NCBI RefSeq assembly: GCF_014203275.1
Contig: NZ_JACHIP010000003.1
Location: 744,001-808,000 of the forward strand
Reading direction: 5' to 3'
DNA from: Granulicella aggregans
Lineage (GTDB): Bacteria; Acidobacteriota; Terriglobia; Terriglobales; Acidobacteriaceae
Length of the DNA stretch: 64,000 nucleotides
The first letter of the stretch is position 1, and each line of letters begins with the position of its first letter. Both the position numbers and the translations under genes were made by a program. Below the pieces are notes generated by a model that saw only the letters and a program-made list of their open reading frames with translations, ran no database searches and was not told the origin of the DNA. Below, piece after piece: positions 8,941 through 18,397 of this stretch.

Positions 8941-10105
8941 GATCACTTGGGTTTCCGATCGTCGCGAAGGCTGAGGTTTCTCAAAAACGAGGTTGCGCAA
9001 ATATTTTTAGAGCGGGCTCGTCGGAAAGACGTTCGAGGGCATAGAGATCTCGGGAATTCAGCAGGTGCAGACGTGTCTGCCACTCAATCTGCGGGAACGG
9101 TGAACAATCTGCACACGGGCCGCGACAAACCGCCCGCAGTGGATCGGAGATACCTATCCTTAGGCCGGGGAATGATCGTGGCCAGGCAAGATCACTGGGC
9201 CATCAAAGGCGGTCTTCGCCAACGCTCCCTAAGGTGAAATTTATCCATTCATCGCAACACGTTCGATGGCCGGGATCCATAAACACGGATGTGAACACGA
9301 GCCTCTGAGGATCGACAACCGTTTGGTGTCCTATCTTCTTCCCGAAGGACAAGGCTTCGACGTATCGAACCTCAAAGCCCGCTGCCTAGGAAACGTTGTG
9401 CTTCTCGTCTAGTAAACGGACGATAGGTAGAACGTGTGAAATATCGGTCGTACGCTTTTTCCGCGACTCACCAATGGCGAATGGCTGCAGCGTCGCCGCT
9501 CGACGTGTGCTCGCGCAGGCCAGCATGTGTTGTATTGCGGTAGGCAGTGAGTGCCTGCTCATGCTTCTCGAAGTCTAGGCTAATCTCAGCCCGACCGTCC
9601 TGTAAGAAGACGTTGGGGCTTCTCGGGGTGGTGTAAACAACTGCTTGCGCTGCCATAGAAATAGCGTAGAACGCAGGTCGTGGATCTCAATACCTCGAAG
9701 GTGGAATACATGTATGGTCCGACTCCGCAGAATCCGTCGAAGTCCCGTCGTGCCATCAATCCTTGCCATACCTCATTGAACACGAGGTATGATCATGCCG
9801 CTAAGCCGAGCCGGGAACGCACGTATCTAGTGCGCGAAAAGGACGCTGATCAAGACCATGGATCCGGAGTCACAACGCGGGGATCTCTGTCGGTCTATGA
9901 GGCGCCAATAATCAAGACTGCGACAATAGCGGTGGGTATGTTCATGGCTTGTGCGAGTTCTCACTCCTTCGGCGCCCTGAAGGGTGATTGCCCCGAGCGC
10001 TTCTCTATTAGAAGACCGTCGTACGCGCAGTATCTCCATATTGACAAACTTTAGCTGTCCGTCTTACTGTGCTCCCGCTCCAATAAATCAATAGCGGATG
10101 TGACG
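8941..10105. other. Long intergenic region without a recognisable gene
   Basis: About 1.15 kb between the M1 fusion and the beta-helix gene. Several frames of 60-125 codons exist on both strands, the longest at 9680-10054 (+). None shows a domain, a signal peptide with a proper start, or a convincing ribosome-binding site. On the minus strand around 9240-9480 a stop-interrupted frame contains the protein-like stretch FEVRYVEALSFGKKIGHQTV, which may be a decayed gene I cannot name. The final ~100 bases should hold the promoter of the next gene. Confidence 0.5.
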
Positions 10106-11947
10106 ATGAGAGTTCCCCAGAACAGCCCTGCTCGCAAACTCAGCCTTCTCCAGCTTGTTGGAGCCGTGGCGTTTGTATTTTGCATAACAGATGCCACAAC
10201 CCTCGCTCAGTCGCGCGGAGGCTCAACCGCGCCGGACCTCGGGCCAAACGTTCTCATTTTTACCCCGAGTATGTCGACCAATCAGATCCAGACAGCAGTA
10301 CAAACGGTCACGACTCAGCAGCTCAGCAACCAGTTTGGAAGCCAACGGTATGCTCTTCTCTTTGCCCCGGGCACCTACGGCACAGCCACTGCGCCCCTCC
10401 AATTCCAGGTCGGCTTCTATACAGACGTTCAGGGCCTTGGTGCTTCGCCGAATGACGTAGTCGTTAACGGTTCGATCGATGTCTACAACCAGTGCGACAG
10501 TACGGGATGCAACGCCCTGGATAACTTCTGGCGTTCACTGTCGAACCTTTCCATCAATGTCACGACGCCTAACGCTGGTTGCTACACCGGCGAGTTCTGG
10601 GCGGTCTCTCAGGCCTCCCCGCTGCGCCGAGTAAATGTCAACGGCAACATGACGCTGATGGATTACTGCACGGGACCGTCGTATGCCAGCGGCGGTTTCA
10701 TCGCCGATTCGATAACCGGCCCGATCGTCAACGGTTCTCAGCAGCAGTTCTTTGTCCGTAACAGCAACATTGGCACATGGTCGAATGCTGTCTGGAACCA
10801 GGTCTTTTCGGGCGTGGTTGGAGCGCCTGCCCAGAGCTATCCCAATCCGACCTACACGACACTTCCAAGCACTCCTGTAAGTCGTGAAAAACCGTATCTG
10901 TACATCGATGGCAATGGTAAATACAACGTTTTCGTTCCTACGGCTGAGAGGGCCACGACCGGCAACGACTGGACCGGGGGCTCGGGACAGGGATACTCAA
11001 AGCCAATTGCTAGCTTCTTCATCGTCAGGCCTGGAGTCAGTGTCGACGAGATCAACCTTGCACTGTTATTCGGCAAAAGTCTCATCATCACCCCGGGCGT
11101 CTATAACCTTGACAAGTCCAGCAACGTGCTCTATCCGAACACGATCGTTCTGGGTCTTGGCTTGGCAACGATTGTTCCGCAGACAGGCCGCCCAGCGATG
11201 ACGATCGCCGATGTCGGTGGAGTTCAGGTGGCAGGATTAATCTTCGACGCAGGTCCGGTTCGATCTGATGTCCTGTTGCAGGTCGGTCCGCGGCGTGCCA
11301 GCTTCTTCGGCAAGCTATTCGGTGAGGATGATCGCGATCACTCCGCCAATCCAACTTCGCTCAACGACGTTTACTTCCGGATCGGCGGTGCAACTCTTGG
11401 GACAGCGACCACGAGCCTCGAGGTGAACAGCAACAATGTCATTCTCGATAACATATGGGCGTGGCGGGCAGATCACGGCGCTGGTGCCGCTTGGACCGTC
11501 AACAAGGCTGATCATGGCCTCGTTGTGAACGCAGATAATGTAACCGCAACTGGACTCGCAGTCGAGCACTATCAGAAGGAGCAAGTGCTCTGGAGTGGCA
11601 ACGGAGGCGAGACCATCTTCTACCAGAGCGAGCTGCCGTATGACCCACCAAGCCAGTCTTCATGGACGGATGGGGCTGCTAACGGCTATGCCTCTTACGT
11701 CGTCGCTAACAACGTCAAGACGCACCAGGCCTATGGGCTCGGCATCTACAGCTTCTTCAACCACGGAATCAACATCATCGAGGACAATGCCATGACAGTT
11801 CCGCAATCCAATGGGATCGCTATTCATGACGCAGGCACAGTCTTCCTCAATGGCAGTGGTCAAATCACACATGTCATCAACGGAACGGGTGGCACTGTAA
11901 GCGCCGCTAACTCCGGAACGGTAAGCCCCGTCGTCACATATCCATAA
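10106..11947 (+). CDS. Secreted right-handed beta-helix protein (pectate-lyase-like fold)
   Basis: About 613 residues with an N-terminal signal peptide (basic MRVPQNSPARKLS, then a hydrophobic core ending near LAQS). The mature protein resembles extracellular proteins predicted to form a right-handed beta-helix: FAPGTYG near the start, GLGASPNDVVVNG, then repeating short strands such as NTIVLGLGLATIVP and NNVILDNIWAWRADHG. Homologues in actinomycetes and acidobacteria are often mislabelled as adenylyl cyclase or coagulation-factor-like. I see no proof of catalytic activity; polysaccharide binding or cleavage is a guess from the fold. An in-frame GTG at 10100 is an alternative start. A hairpin follows the stop. 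Confidence 0.75.
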   Translation: MRVPQNSPARKLSLLQLVGAVAFVFCITDATTLAQSRGGSTAPDLGPNVLIFTPSMSTNQIQTAVQTVTTQQLSNQFGSQRYALLFAPGTYGTATAPLQFQVGFYTDVQGLGASPNDVVVNGSIDVYNQCDSTGCNALDNFWRSLSNLSINVTTPNAGCYTGEFWAVSQASPLRRVNVNGNMTLMDYCTGPSYASGGFIADSITGPIVNGSQQQFFVRNSNIGTWSNAVWNQVFSGVVGAPAQSYPNPTYTTLPSTPVSREKPYLYIDGNGKYNVFVPTAERATTGNDWTGGSGQGYSKPIASFFIVRPGVSVDEINLALLFGKSLIITPGVYNLDKSSNVLYPNTIVLGLGLATIVPQTGRPAMTIADVGGVQVAGLIFDAGPVRSDVLLQVGPRRASFFGKLFGEDDRDHSANPTSLNDVYFRIGGATLGTATTSLEVNSNNVILDNIWAWRADHGAGAAWTVNKADHGLVVNADNVTATGLAVEHYQKEQVLWSGNGGETIFYQSELPYDPPSQSSWTDGAANGYASYVVANNVKTHQAYGLGIYSFFNHGINIIEDNAMTVPQSNGIAIHDAGTVFLNGSGQITHVINGTGGTVSAANSGTVSPVVTYP

Positions 11948-11964
11948 GATGTGCTGTCGCGGAA

Positions 11965-11999
11965 CGATAAAGGCGGCGCCAAGGGTGCCGTCTTTATCG
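11965..11999. terminator. Strong hairpin between convergent genes
   Basis: A 16-base-pair stem (arms 11965-11980 and 11984-11999) with two G-U pairs and a three-base loop AAG begins 18 bases after the beta-helix stop codon, in the gap before a convergent gene. There is no clear run of T on either side, so it may end transcription by a factor-assisted route or protect mRNA ends from both directions. Confidence 0.6.
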
Positions 12000-12128
12000 G
12001 CTGGGCGGGGCGAGCTTTCCTAGAATGACGTTCTGCTCGAACGACTCCGAACTCAAGGAGTCTTTCGGTTTGCCGTCGACATTTATAGAGTACTCGTCGA
12101 TGATGTCGCCCGCTTTCCCAATCGGCAT
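11994..12128 (-). CDS. Possible 44-residue peptide or tail of a lost gene
   Basis: An ATG at 12128 opens a short frame reading MPIGKAGDIIDEYSINVDG, then GKPKDSLSSESFEQNVILGK, and stopping inside the hairpin at 11994-11996. Composition is normal for a soluble protein and unlike random frames here, but no family is recognised and no strong ribosome-binding site precedes it. It could be the surviving end of a decayed gene. Confidence 0.25.
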   Translation of the reverse strand: MPIGKAGDIIDEYSINVDGKPKDSLSSESFEQNVILGKLAPPSR

Positions 12129-12256
12129 GGCCAGAGATCCTATTAGTTGTCACTTTTGCATGGGCTATAGAAGAGCAGTTGACTCATATCAATGAAGATT
12201 CCCTATGCATCGCGTTTCGCCCCGAGTCCGCTCACTTGGCATCTTGCCCGCTAGCT

Positions 12257-14191
12257 CTACGGGACTAGTCTCATACGCAACAAGAGCTCGCGAAAGCGAG
12301 GATCGCGTCGGATTACATCGTGCCGCGGATCTGCATTGAAGATGGCCATGTAGTAGCAGCGCTCATCAAGGGCCCGGCCGTACCAGTGGAAGGCCTCATT
12401 GAGTTTGCCAAGCGCCCGATAGTCCTCGGCGACATGATAGGAGTTGCAAGGTTGACCGACCTGGGAGAGCAAGAGATGGAGGTGGGCCTCGTGAAATCCT
12501 GACCACCCTTCCTTCTCGTAAGCGGAACGTAAGGGCTCGGCTTGTTTCGCTGACATAAGAGCCTCGACCTGTCTAAGTCCGGCATAGGTCGACTGATCGT
12601 ACTTACCCTCCGCTTCATATAGGTTGGCCACCCAGCCTTGAACAAGGCCGAGTTGGTCCGGCGCGATTTCAGCGGCTCTGGCTAGCGCCGACAGTGCTTC
12701 GTCGTAGTGCCTGCCCAAATAGAGTGTCGCTCCCAGGTGTCGGTTTGCGAAAAATGATAGCGGATCCAGGTCCACCGCTCGTCGCATGTGGGCTATGGCG
12801 TCTTCCGTGCGAACTCTAGATGTTAAGTAGATCGCATAGCGGATCTCGGCAAGAGAGTTGCCGGGGCTGAGCTCGATCCCGCGGCGAAGGTTTGAATCTG
12901 CAGCCGTCCAGTCCCACAGGAAGATCGTATCGATTGTCCCTAATGCCGTATAACCCTCTCCGTAATTGGGGTTCAACTCGATTGCTCGTTTGGCCGCGAC
13001 GATCGCATCCGGCATGACCTCGCCCACAGGAACTCCGTCCACCTCATTCATCGTAATAAGCGCTTCGGCTAGTCCCGCATGTGCGGCAGCATATTTAGGA
13101 TCGTTGGCAATGGCATCCCGGAAATAAGCTGCTGCTCTTTTGCCCTCTCTCCTGTCTACGAAATAGCGGCCTCGTAGGTAGGCGTCATATGCTTTGGGAT
13201 CGACCAGCTTCGGGCCCGTAAGTTGGTCCTGGCCCGGCGGAGCGAGAGCAGTCTTCGTCTGCGATGCGACTTGTCGCGCAACATCGTCCTGAAGCGACAA
13301 CACATCGCTTAGTCGCCCCTCGAAGCTCTGTGCCCACAAGTGCGTATCATCCCGAGTGTCAATAAGTTGCGCTGTGATCCTCACTCGGTCGTTCGCTCTT
13401 ACCACCGAACCTTCGATGATGGCGTCCACATGAAGTTCCTGGGCAATCTGTCGCAGCGGTTTATGACTTGCCTTGTCTTGCATGACTGACGTGCGCGAGA
13501 CGACGCGAAGATCGTGGATCTTTGCCAGCTCTGTGATCAATTGGTCGGTCATCCCGTCCACGAAGTACTCCTGGTTGGGATCTCCCGAGAGGTTCTCTAA
13601 GGGGAGAACGGCGAGAGACCGGATCGGTTCGACTGCCCTGCCGTGCTCGTAGAGCAACCAGCCCGAGGCAGCAAGAACTAGAGTCAGCAAACACGCGAGA
13701 ATCGATCCTCTCAAGGCTAAATGCCGACTTGCAGATCCCGCGATCGGCACTTGATCGGCTGTTGCCGTAGCTTCCGACCCGATTGCGGCACCTATTTCGC
13801 GGGGATCCGTTGCGACTAGATTAAGCGGTACGCCGGAGTCCTTCGCCACATCGCGCACCGTGAAGGTAGCAGCATAGCTGCCCTTAGGAATCTCGATATA
13901 AAGCCGATCGTCTTGACCCTCCTCTGCGTAGTACTCCCGCAGGCGAGTTCGCAATCGGCCTGCCTCTACTCTGACTGTGGCATCAACCGCCGAGTCATAG
14001 TCAGTTCCCCTTTCAAAGACATCAACTGCTATTGCGAACTCTTTGGGGGCGGAGTTGGCCAGCGAATTCTCGATTACATAGCGGAGAAAGGCCTGGCTGC
14101 GGCTGGCCGCCGAAAATACTTTAGACCTGACGATTCGTTCGACTTGTTCGTTGGCAAGGAGTGGATCGATTTGCGCGAGTTCCGTATTCAT
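12257..14191 (-). CDS. Membrane-anchored regulator with FlgO-like and TPR domains
   Basis: 644 residues. The N-terminal cytoplasmic domain (1-110) is the type often mislabelled adenylate cyclase. Its conserved pieces are SQAFLRYVIENSL, the basic helix VEAGRLRTRLREYY (about 75-88) and the hairpin-like IPKGSYAATF (101-110), laid out like a winged helix. One membrane helix follows (about 162-181). The outer part starts with SLAVLPLENLSGD and contains a FlgO-like segment (about 190-310), then TPR repeats (about 340-640, for example AAAHAGLAEAL and PNYGEGYTALG). By analogy with CadC/ToxR proteins it may bind DNA directly and sense protein or envelope state outside. It is divergent from the secreted ScyD-like gene, its likely target (inference). 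Confidence 0.8.
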   Translation of the reverse strand: MNTELAQIDPLLANEQVERIVRSKVFSAASRSQAFLRYVIENSLANSAPKEFAIAVDVFERGTDYDSAVDATVRVEAGRLRTRLREYYAEEGQDDRLYIEIPKGSYAATFTVRDVAKDSGVPLNLVATDPREIGAAIGSEATATADQVPIAGSASRHLALRGSILACLLTLVLAASGWLLYEHGRAVEPIRSLAVLPLENLSGDPNQEYFVDGMTDQLITELAKIHDLRVVSRTSVMQDKASHKPLRQIAQELHVDAIIEGSVVRANDRVRITAQLIDTRDDTHLWAQSFEGRLSDVLSLQDDVARQVASQTKTALAPPGQDQLTGPKLVDPKAYDAYLRGRYFVDRREGKRAAAYFRDAIANDPKYAAAHAGLAEALITMNEVDGVPVGEVMPDAIVAAKRAIELNPNYGEGYTALGTIDTIFLWDWTAADSNLRRGIELSPGNSLAEIRYAIYLTSRVRTEDAIAHMRRAVDLDPLSFFANRHLGATLYLGRHYDEALSALARAAEIAPDQLGLVQGWVANLYEAEGKYDQSTYAGLRQVEALMSAKQAEPLRSAYEKEGWSGFHEAHLHLLLSQVGQPCNSYHVAEDYRALGKLNEAFHWYGRALDERCYYMAIFNADPRHDVIRRDPRFRELLLRMRLVP

Positions 14192-14326
14192 AGCGGTAGC
14201 TGCAAGTGACTGAAAGAGCGTGCAAGCACACGTAACTTACGTCAAGAAACTTCCGGACCGGGCTTAGAACTACGACATTGTTGCTTGGGTGCCGGGAAAC
14301 GGCTTCCGTCAAGAGAGGATTCTCAA

Positions 14327-15457
14327 ATGCAAAAACGTTCCGCACTCGTCCTAGCCATCACCTGTTTTACAGGCTTCGCAAGTATAGTACCGGCAACCTC
14401 CCGAGCGCAGCTCTCCTCGAACGTCCAGACTTATGCATCCGGCTTAAACGGACCGCGAGGTCTCAAGTTCGACCCCGATGGACAACTCTACGTCGCCGAA
14501 GCAGGAACCGGCGGCACAACCTCCACCAAGGGACAATGCGCCCAGGTCATTCCCCCTATTGGACCGTATACCGGGGGAATGACTTCGAGAATTTCAAAGA
14601 TCACGCGAGAGGGAAAACGAGAGACCGTCGCCTCCGGATTTCCTTCCAGTGTGGACAGTAATACCCCGTCTGATATCAGCGGGGTCGGAGACCTGGCATT
14701 CCTGGACGGCAGGCTGTATGCCGTACTCTCCGGCGCCGGATGCTCACATGGCAGCTCAGTCCCCAACGCCATCGTCCGAGTCGACAACGAAACCGGCAAG
14801 TGGAAGGTTATTGCCGACCTTAGTTCTTTCCTGAAGGCTCACCAAGCAAAGTATGAAAACGCTGCGGACTTTGAGCCAGACGGAATCTTTTATAGCCTCG
14901 TCGCTCATCGGGACCGCCTTTACACGGTCGAGCCAAACCATGGACAGGTCTTTTCCATTACTCCTGAGGGTAAGATTCGAGAGGAGATCGATATATCAGA
15001 AGCCGAAGGGCATATTGTTCCGACTGCAATCGCAGAGCGAAATGGTGACTTTTTCGTTGGCAACCTCGGCCTCTTTCCGATCACTCCCAACTCGTCGAAA
15101 ATTCTGACCCTTACGCGTAACTGGTTCCACGATCCGGCACCGGGTCTCGACCCGTCGCCCGAATTGCAGAAGCTGAAGGTCGCAGGGTCACGGGCGGGCT
15201 TCACGACGATTGTCGGCGTGGACTTCGGACCAGACGGCCTCCTCTACGTCCTTGAGTTCTCACCGGAGGCTGGCTATCCGACTCCCGGCACCGGGAAGGT
15301 GGTTCGCCTGAAGCGAGACGGTGAGATTGAAGAGGTCGCTACAGGTCTAACTGTGCCGACAGCCATGACGTTTGGCCCGGATGGTCACCTCTACGTGTCG
15401 AATCTCGGAGCTGCAGCTCCAGGAGCAGGTGAAATCGTCCGCATATCAATCTACTAA
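14327..15457 (+). CDS. Secreted ScyD/ScyE-like beta-propeller protein
   Basis: 376 residues with a signal peptide (MQKRSALVLAITCF, cleavage near SRAQ). The mature part is a beta-propeller of the ScyD/ScyE type, with repeated blades such as GLNGPRGLKFDPDGQLYVAE near the start, FGPDGLLYVLEFS (about 305) and FGPDGHLYVSNLG (about 355). ScyD-like proteins are periplasmic; in cyanobacteria they accompany scytonemin synthesis, but this fold is widespread elsewhere and no scytonemin genes are here. The ATG at 14327 is chosen because AGAGAGGA lies at 14312-14319 and the signal peptide starts there; an in-frame upstream start at 14285 lacks such support. It is divergent from the TPR regulator, with 135 bases between them. 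Confidence 0.8.
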   Translation: MQKRSALVLAITCFTGFASIVPATSRAQLSSNVQTYASGLNGPRGLKFDPDGQLYVAEAGTGGTTSTKGQCAQVIPPIGPYTGGMTSRISKITREGKRETVASGFPSSVDSNTPSDISGVGDLAFLDGRLYAVLSGAGCSHGSSVPNAIVRVDNETGKWKVIADLSSFLKAHQAKYENAADFEPDGIFYSLVAHRDRLYTVEPNHGQVFSITPEGKIREEIDISEAEGHIVPTAIAERNGDFFVGNLGLFPITPNSSKILTLTRNWFHDPAPGLDPSPELQKLKVAGSRAGFTTIVGVDFGPDGLLYVLEFSPEAGYPTPGTGKVVRLKRDGEIEEVATGLTVPTAMTFGPDGHLYVSNLGAAAPGAGEIVRISIY

Positions 15458-15812
15458 CAGACAGCGCTGAGTGAAGTCGCGAATGCGGGCTCTACTTAGA
15501 GTGCTTCGTCAACCATCGTCCCGCTGATATGTTGCTCAAATTCGAGCGCGTGCCGCTTCCGTAAATCAGGAAAGGAACTCTGGGCTATTAGCGTTCCGAT
15601 CTGTAGCGGTTGAGAGCCAATGCTAAAGGCGGCGGCATCATTGCTGTTGTCTGGTTGCTCCAGAATAATTTGTATCCCCGGAGCATATGTCCATGACCCA
15701 CACTCGCTTATCACGTTGTGATGAGCGAGTGTGGGTCGGACTCCAGGGGCGTATTATCGCACCGGCTATTCGGCAGTAAAACAGGACCAACTCAGTGATT
15801 CCCCCAGTTATC
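15458..15812. other. Gap between convergent genes
   Basis: 355 bases between the ScyD-like and GloVer-repeat genes. A 72-codon minus-strand frame (15496-15714) has no recognisable domain and I do not call it. The main structure is the hairpin listed at 15695-15737. Confidence 0.5.
15695..15737. terminator. Very strong 20-bp hairpin between convergent genes
   Basis: Arms 15695-15714 and 15718-15737 pair over 20 positions with one G-U pair and a three-base loop GTT. It sits between two convergent genes and lacks a T-run. The arm core AGTGTGGG also occurs in the hairpin at 38289-38322, so these may be copies of one genomic hairpin family acting as bidirectional terminators. Confidence 0.6.
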
Positions 15813-18329
15813 TCACCGAATGGTCACAACAAGAGGCAGAGACAAAGAGGATGTATCGTTTTGATCCCCTGAGTATTGAGCAGTGAGGTGATAAGTTCCA
15901 GCCTTCGCTGCTGAGGAGAATACCGTAATAGTTGCCGTGCCTCCGGAGAGAGTGCCTGAGCCGACCACGGCTGTACCCAAAGCCAGAGTTATTTTTCCTG
16001 TCGCCGTGCCTGGCAGGTTCGGCCGGATTACCACAACCTTATATTCCCCGGATGACCCCGCATTGATGGCGGCAGGTCCGGTAAGTGTTGCGATGGTCTC
16101 TGCCCTGTTGAGTTGGATCGTCTGCGTTGCACTGACAGGCTCGTTATAGTTATCACCGCTATAAGTCGCTGTGATCTGGTATGTTCCAGCCGGTGCTGTG
16201 GCGAAGTTCGCCAGTAGACTTGCCACGCCCTTGGTTACGGTGGTGCTTCCAAAGTTGATCGTGGGGCTCTTGAACGTCACCGTACCAGTTGGGGCCGGCG
16301 CTCCCGTGTTAGTCAGGTGAACGGTGAAGGTAGAGTCAAGGCCTTGAATCGTCGTTGCCGGGGATGCCACGAAGGAAGCCTTCGGGAGTACCCTCAGATC
16401 GACCAGATCATTTGTGGAGGTAGAGCCGTAGAAAGTGTTTGTCCCTGCGTAACTTACGTATCCCTTATAAAGTCCTGGCGCAACACCACTCGTCGGTATA
16501 AAGAATGTCGCGGTTCCGTTCGAAAGGGCAGCTTTCGAAAGCGTTTGGCCATTGACGACCAGGCTTACACTTCCATTTGGCGCATTGGTGCCGACATGCG
16601 CCGTAACCTTCGCGCTGATCTTCGCTGTCTGGCCCTGTTCGACCGACGATGCTGTGACTACCGCTGTGGTCGTGGGCACCCTGCTTACATGGACCTTCGC
16701 CGTCGCCGACTCTACGCCGCCGCAGGTGAAGGAGTAGGTGACGTCGCCGCTGCCCACTGGCGTCACGTTTTGTTCGCCCGCGATGCTGCGAAGCCCAGCC
16801 GATCCGTTACCGCCAAATGTGCCGTCGGTGCTGCGAGCCATACAAACGGCGGCGTTATTGCTGAATGCATTGTTGACCGACCAGTCAATGGATAGCGGCA
16901 CACCTACGTATGCTGACGTCGTGCTCGTTGTAAGCGAGATCGCAGGTGGAAGACCCGTATTCAGGGCGTAGAGAATGCCGGAAGCAAAGGGGCTGGTGTA
17001 TGTAGCTCCGTACAGGTTGCCGTCCTGGCCCTCCATAACGCCGCCTAGTGGGCTAACGGCGAAGTCATCGTAGGGATTTTCAAAGCTGTAGATTCTGTTT
17101 GCATCTCCGAAGGTGTCCATTTGAAGAGTCGTTCCGCCCGGATTGGAGCCACCATAGGAGGGCGTGATGTACATATATCCATCGCCCGCAATCATGGGCC
17201 GTCCGAGATCGACATCGCCGCCTTCGACAAAAGGCGTCGGATATAAAGATTGTCCCAAAGCAGCGAGCGGTGTCAGCGTGGAGTCTGCTCCATTTGGCGT
17301 GATGCGGAAGAACGCACCCTGAACGCCGAGGGCGCCACCACAGCATGACGTCCCGTAGAGGTTTCCATCCTGGGCTTCTACAAGGTCCGCAGAAGGTGCA
17401 GACCCGTCAAGGCCAAGATAGAAGTCTGTAAAGCTATAGAAAGACTTGAATCCCGTGCCATCTGTGTTGATCACGAAGGCTGTTCCCCATCCGAGTGTGC
17501 CTCCATACGCCGCCGTTCCATAAAGACGCCCGTCGCTGGCAAGGACAAGGCCGCCCGTTGCTCCCGCGCCGTCAACTTCACCGGTGAAGGAATAGAGCGT
17601 GTTGAACTTATTTGTCGCGTAGCTCCAGCTCCAGATGCTGCCATCCCCGTGGGCGCCGTCGGCGAAGGTCGTTCCATACAGCGTTCCGTTTCCATCATCA
17701 ATCAGATCACCATACGGTGTTCCACCATGCTGAAAGCGGTAGAGAGTGGTGAACGCCCCGGTCGCGATGTTGTACCGGAAGATGGAACCACCAAAGACCG
17801 GGCTGGCGACAGGGCCGGAAGCAATGGTTGTTCCATAGAGATAACCGTCTGTCGCCTGAATCAAGCCACTGAGCGGGAGCTCGCCATCCTTATTGCAGTC
17901 CAGGCTGTAGAGAGTGAGATAGGCCTGGGTCGCCGGATCATAGCTGAAGATAGTTCCGCAGCCGTTCTTGCCGCCTGCGGTCGTGGTGCTGTACAGCCTG
18001 CCGTCGCTCGCAAAAATTACGGGAGCATCAGGGCCCTGCCCGTCCGTCGCGGATGTCGGGACATCGAAGGTATGGAGCACCAACGGACCGACCCCGGACG
18101 AGATCTGTAGCGTTGGCTGACTCGATGCGGCAGCGGCTTGCGTCCTAACGGCGCTGGCAGCGCCCGAAGTCGATTGCTGGCGGTTCGCTCCAGGAACCAA
18201 CGCCCTCGCACCCTGGGCAAGCTTTGCCTTCACGGAGTCCTGCGATGGGGCGTGCGACTGGGCGCGCAACGGCAGCGCAGCAGCAAGAAGGGCAATCATC
18301 AAGACCGGAACCTGCTTCATATCGTTCAC
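15813..18329 (-). CDS. Secreted GloVer-repeat protein with Ig-like tail (1)
   Basis: 838 residues with a signal peptide (MNDMKQVPVLMIALLAAALP, cut near LRAQ). Residues ~75-460 hold about ten tandem repeats of ~40 residues with the core DGxLYGTT-GGxxG-GTIF, for example DGRLYGTAAYGGTLGWGTAF; this is the GloVer repeat (TIGR03803-like) and probably forms a propeller. From ~460 there is a spacer domain (LTTSTTSAYVG, with two Cys), then three Ig-like repeats of about 95 residues ending in YSGDNYNEPVSATQTIQ-type strands. Role unknown; extracellular or surface adhesion is a guess. AAGGAG lies 11 bases ahead of the start. It is the last gene of an apparent operon with its paralogue and an S53 protease. 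Confidence 0.85.
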   Translation of the reverse strand: MNDMKQVPVLMIALLAAALPLRAQSHAPSQDSVKAKLAQGARALVPGANRQQSTSGAASAVRTQAAAASSQPTLQISSGVGPLVLHTFDVPTSATDGQGPDAPVIFASDGRLYSTTTAGGKNGCGTIFSYDPATQAYLTLYSLDCNKDGELPLSGLIQATDGYLYGTTIASGPVASPVFGGSIFRYNIATGAFTTLYRFQHGGTPYGDLIDDGNGTLYGTTFADGAHGDGSIWSWSYATNKFNTLYSFTGEVDGAGATGGLVLASDGRLYGTAAYGGTLGWGTAFVINTDGTGFKSFYSFTDFYLGLDGSAPSADLVEAQDGNLYGTSCCGGALGVQGAFFRITPNGADSTLTPLAALGQSLYPTPFVEGGDVDLGRPMIAGDGYMYITPSYGGSNPGGTTLQMDTFGDANRIYSFENPYDDFAVSPLGGVMEGQDGNLYGATYTSPFASGILYALNTGLPPAISLTTSTTSAYVGVPLSIDWSVNNAFSNNAAVCMARSTDGTFGGNGSAGLRSIAGEQNVTPVGSGDVTYSFTCGGVESATAKVHVSRVPTTTAVVTASSVEQGQTAKISAKVTAHVGTNAPNGSVSLVVNGQTLSKAALSNGTATFFIPTSGVAPGLYKGYVSYAGTNTFYGSTSTNDLVDLRVLPKASFVASPATTIQGLDSTFTVHLTNTGAPAPTGTVTFKSPTINFGSTTVTKGVASLLANFATAPAGTYQITATYSGDNYNEPVSATQTIQLNRAETIATLTGPAAINAGSSGEYKVVVIRPNLPGTATGKITLALGTAVVGSGTLSGGTATITVFSSAAKAGTYHLTAQYSGDQNDTSSLSLPLVVTIR

Positions 18330-18397
18330 AACTCCTTGAACCTTTGGAGGGTCATCGCGCGGGCGGCTTAAGTTTCAGTCGCCCGCGTGTGGCCCGC

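Noticed and set aside
7636-9000. 454-codon minus-strand frame opposite the M1 peptidase gene
   Set aside because: It is the antisense of a clearly conserved coding region, with no domain; codon bias of the real gene creates it.
8947-9237. 96-codon frame just after the M1 gene
   Set aside because: Arg/Ser-rich random-looking translation and no start signal.
9680-10054. 124-codon frame in the long intergenic region
   Set aside because: No ribosome-binding site, domain or signal peptide; residue composition looks random.
15496-15714. 72-codon minus-strand frame between convergent genes
   Set aside because: No recognisable family, and its 5' end runs into the hairpin arm; not enough to call a gene.
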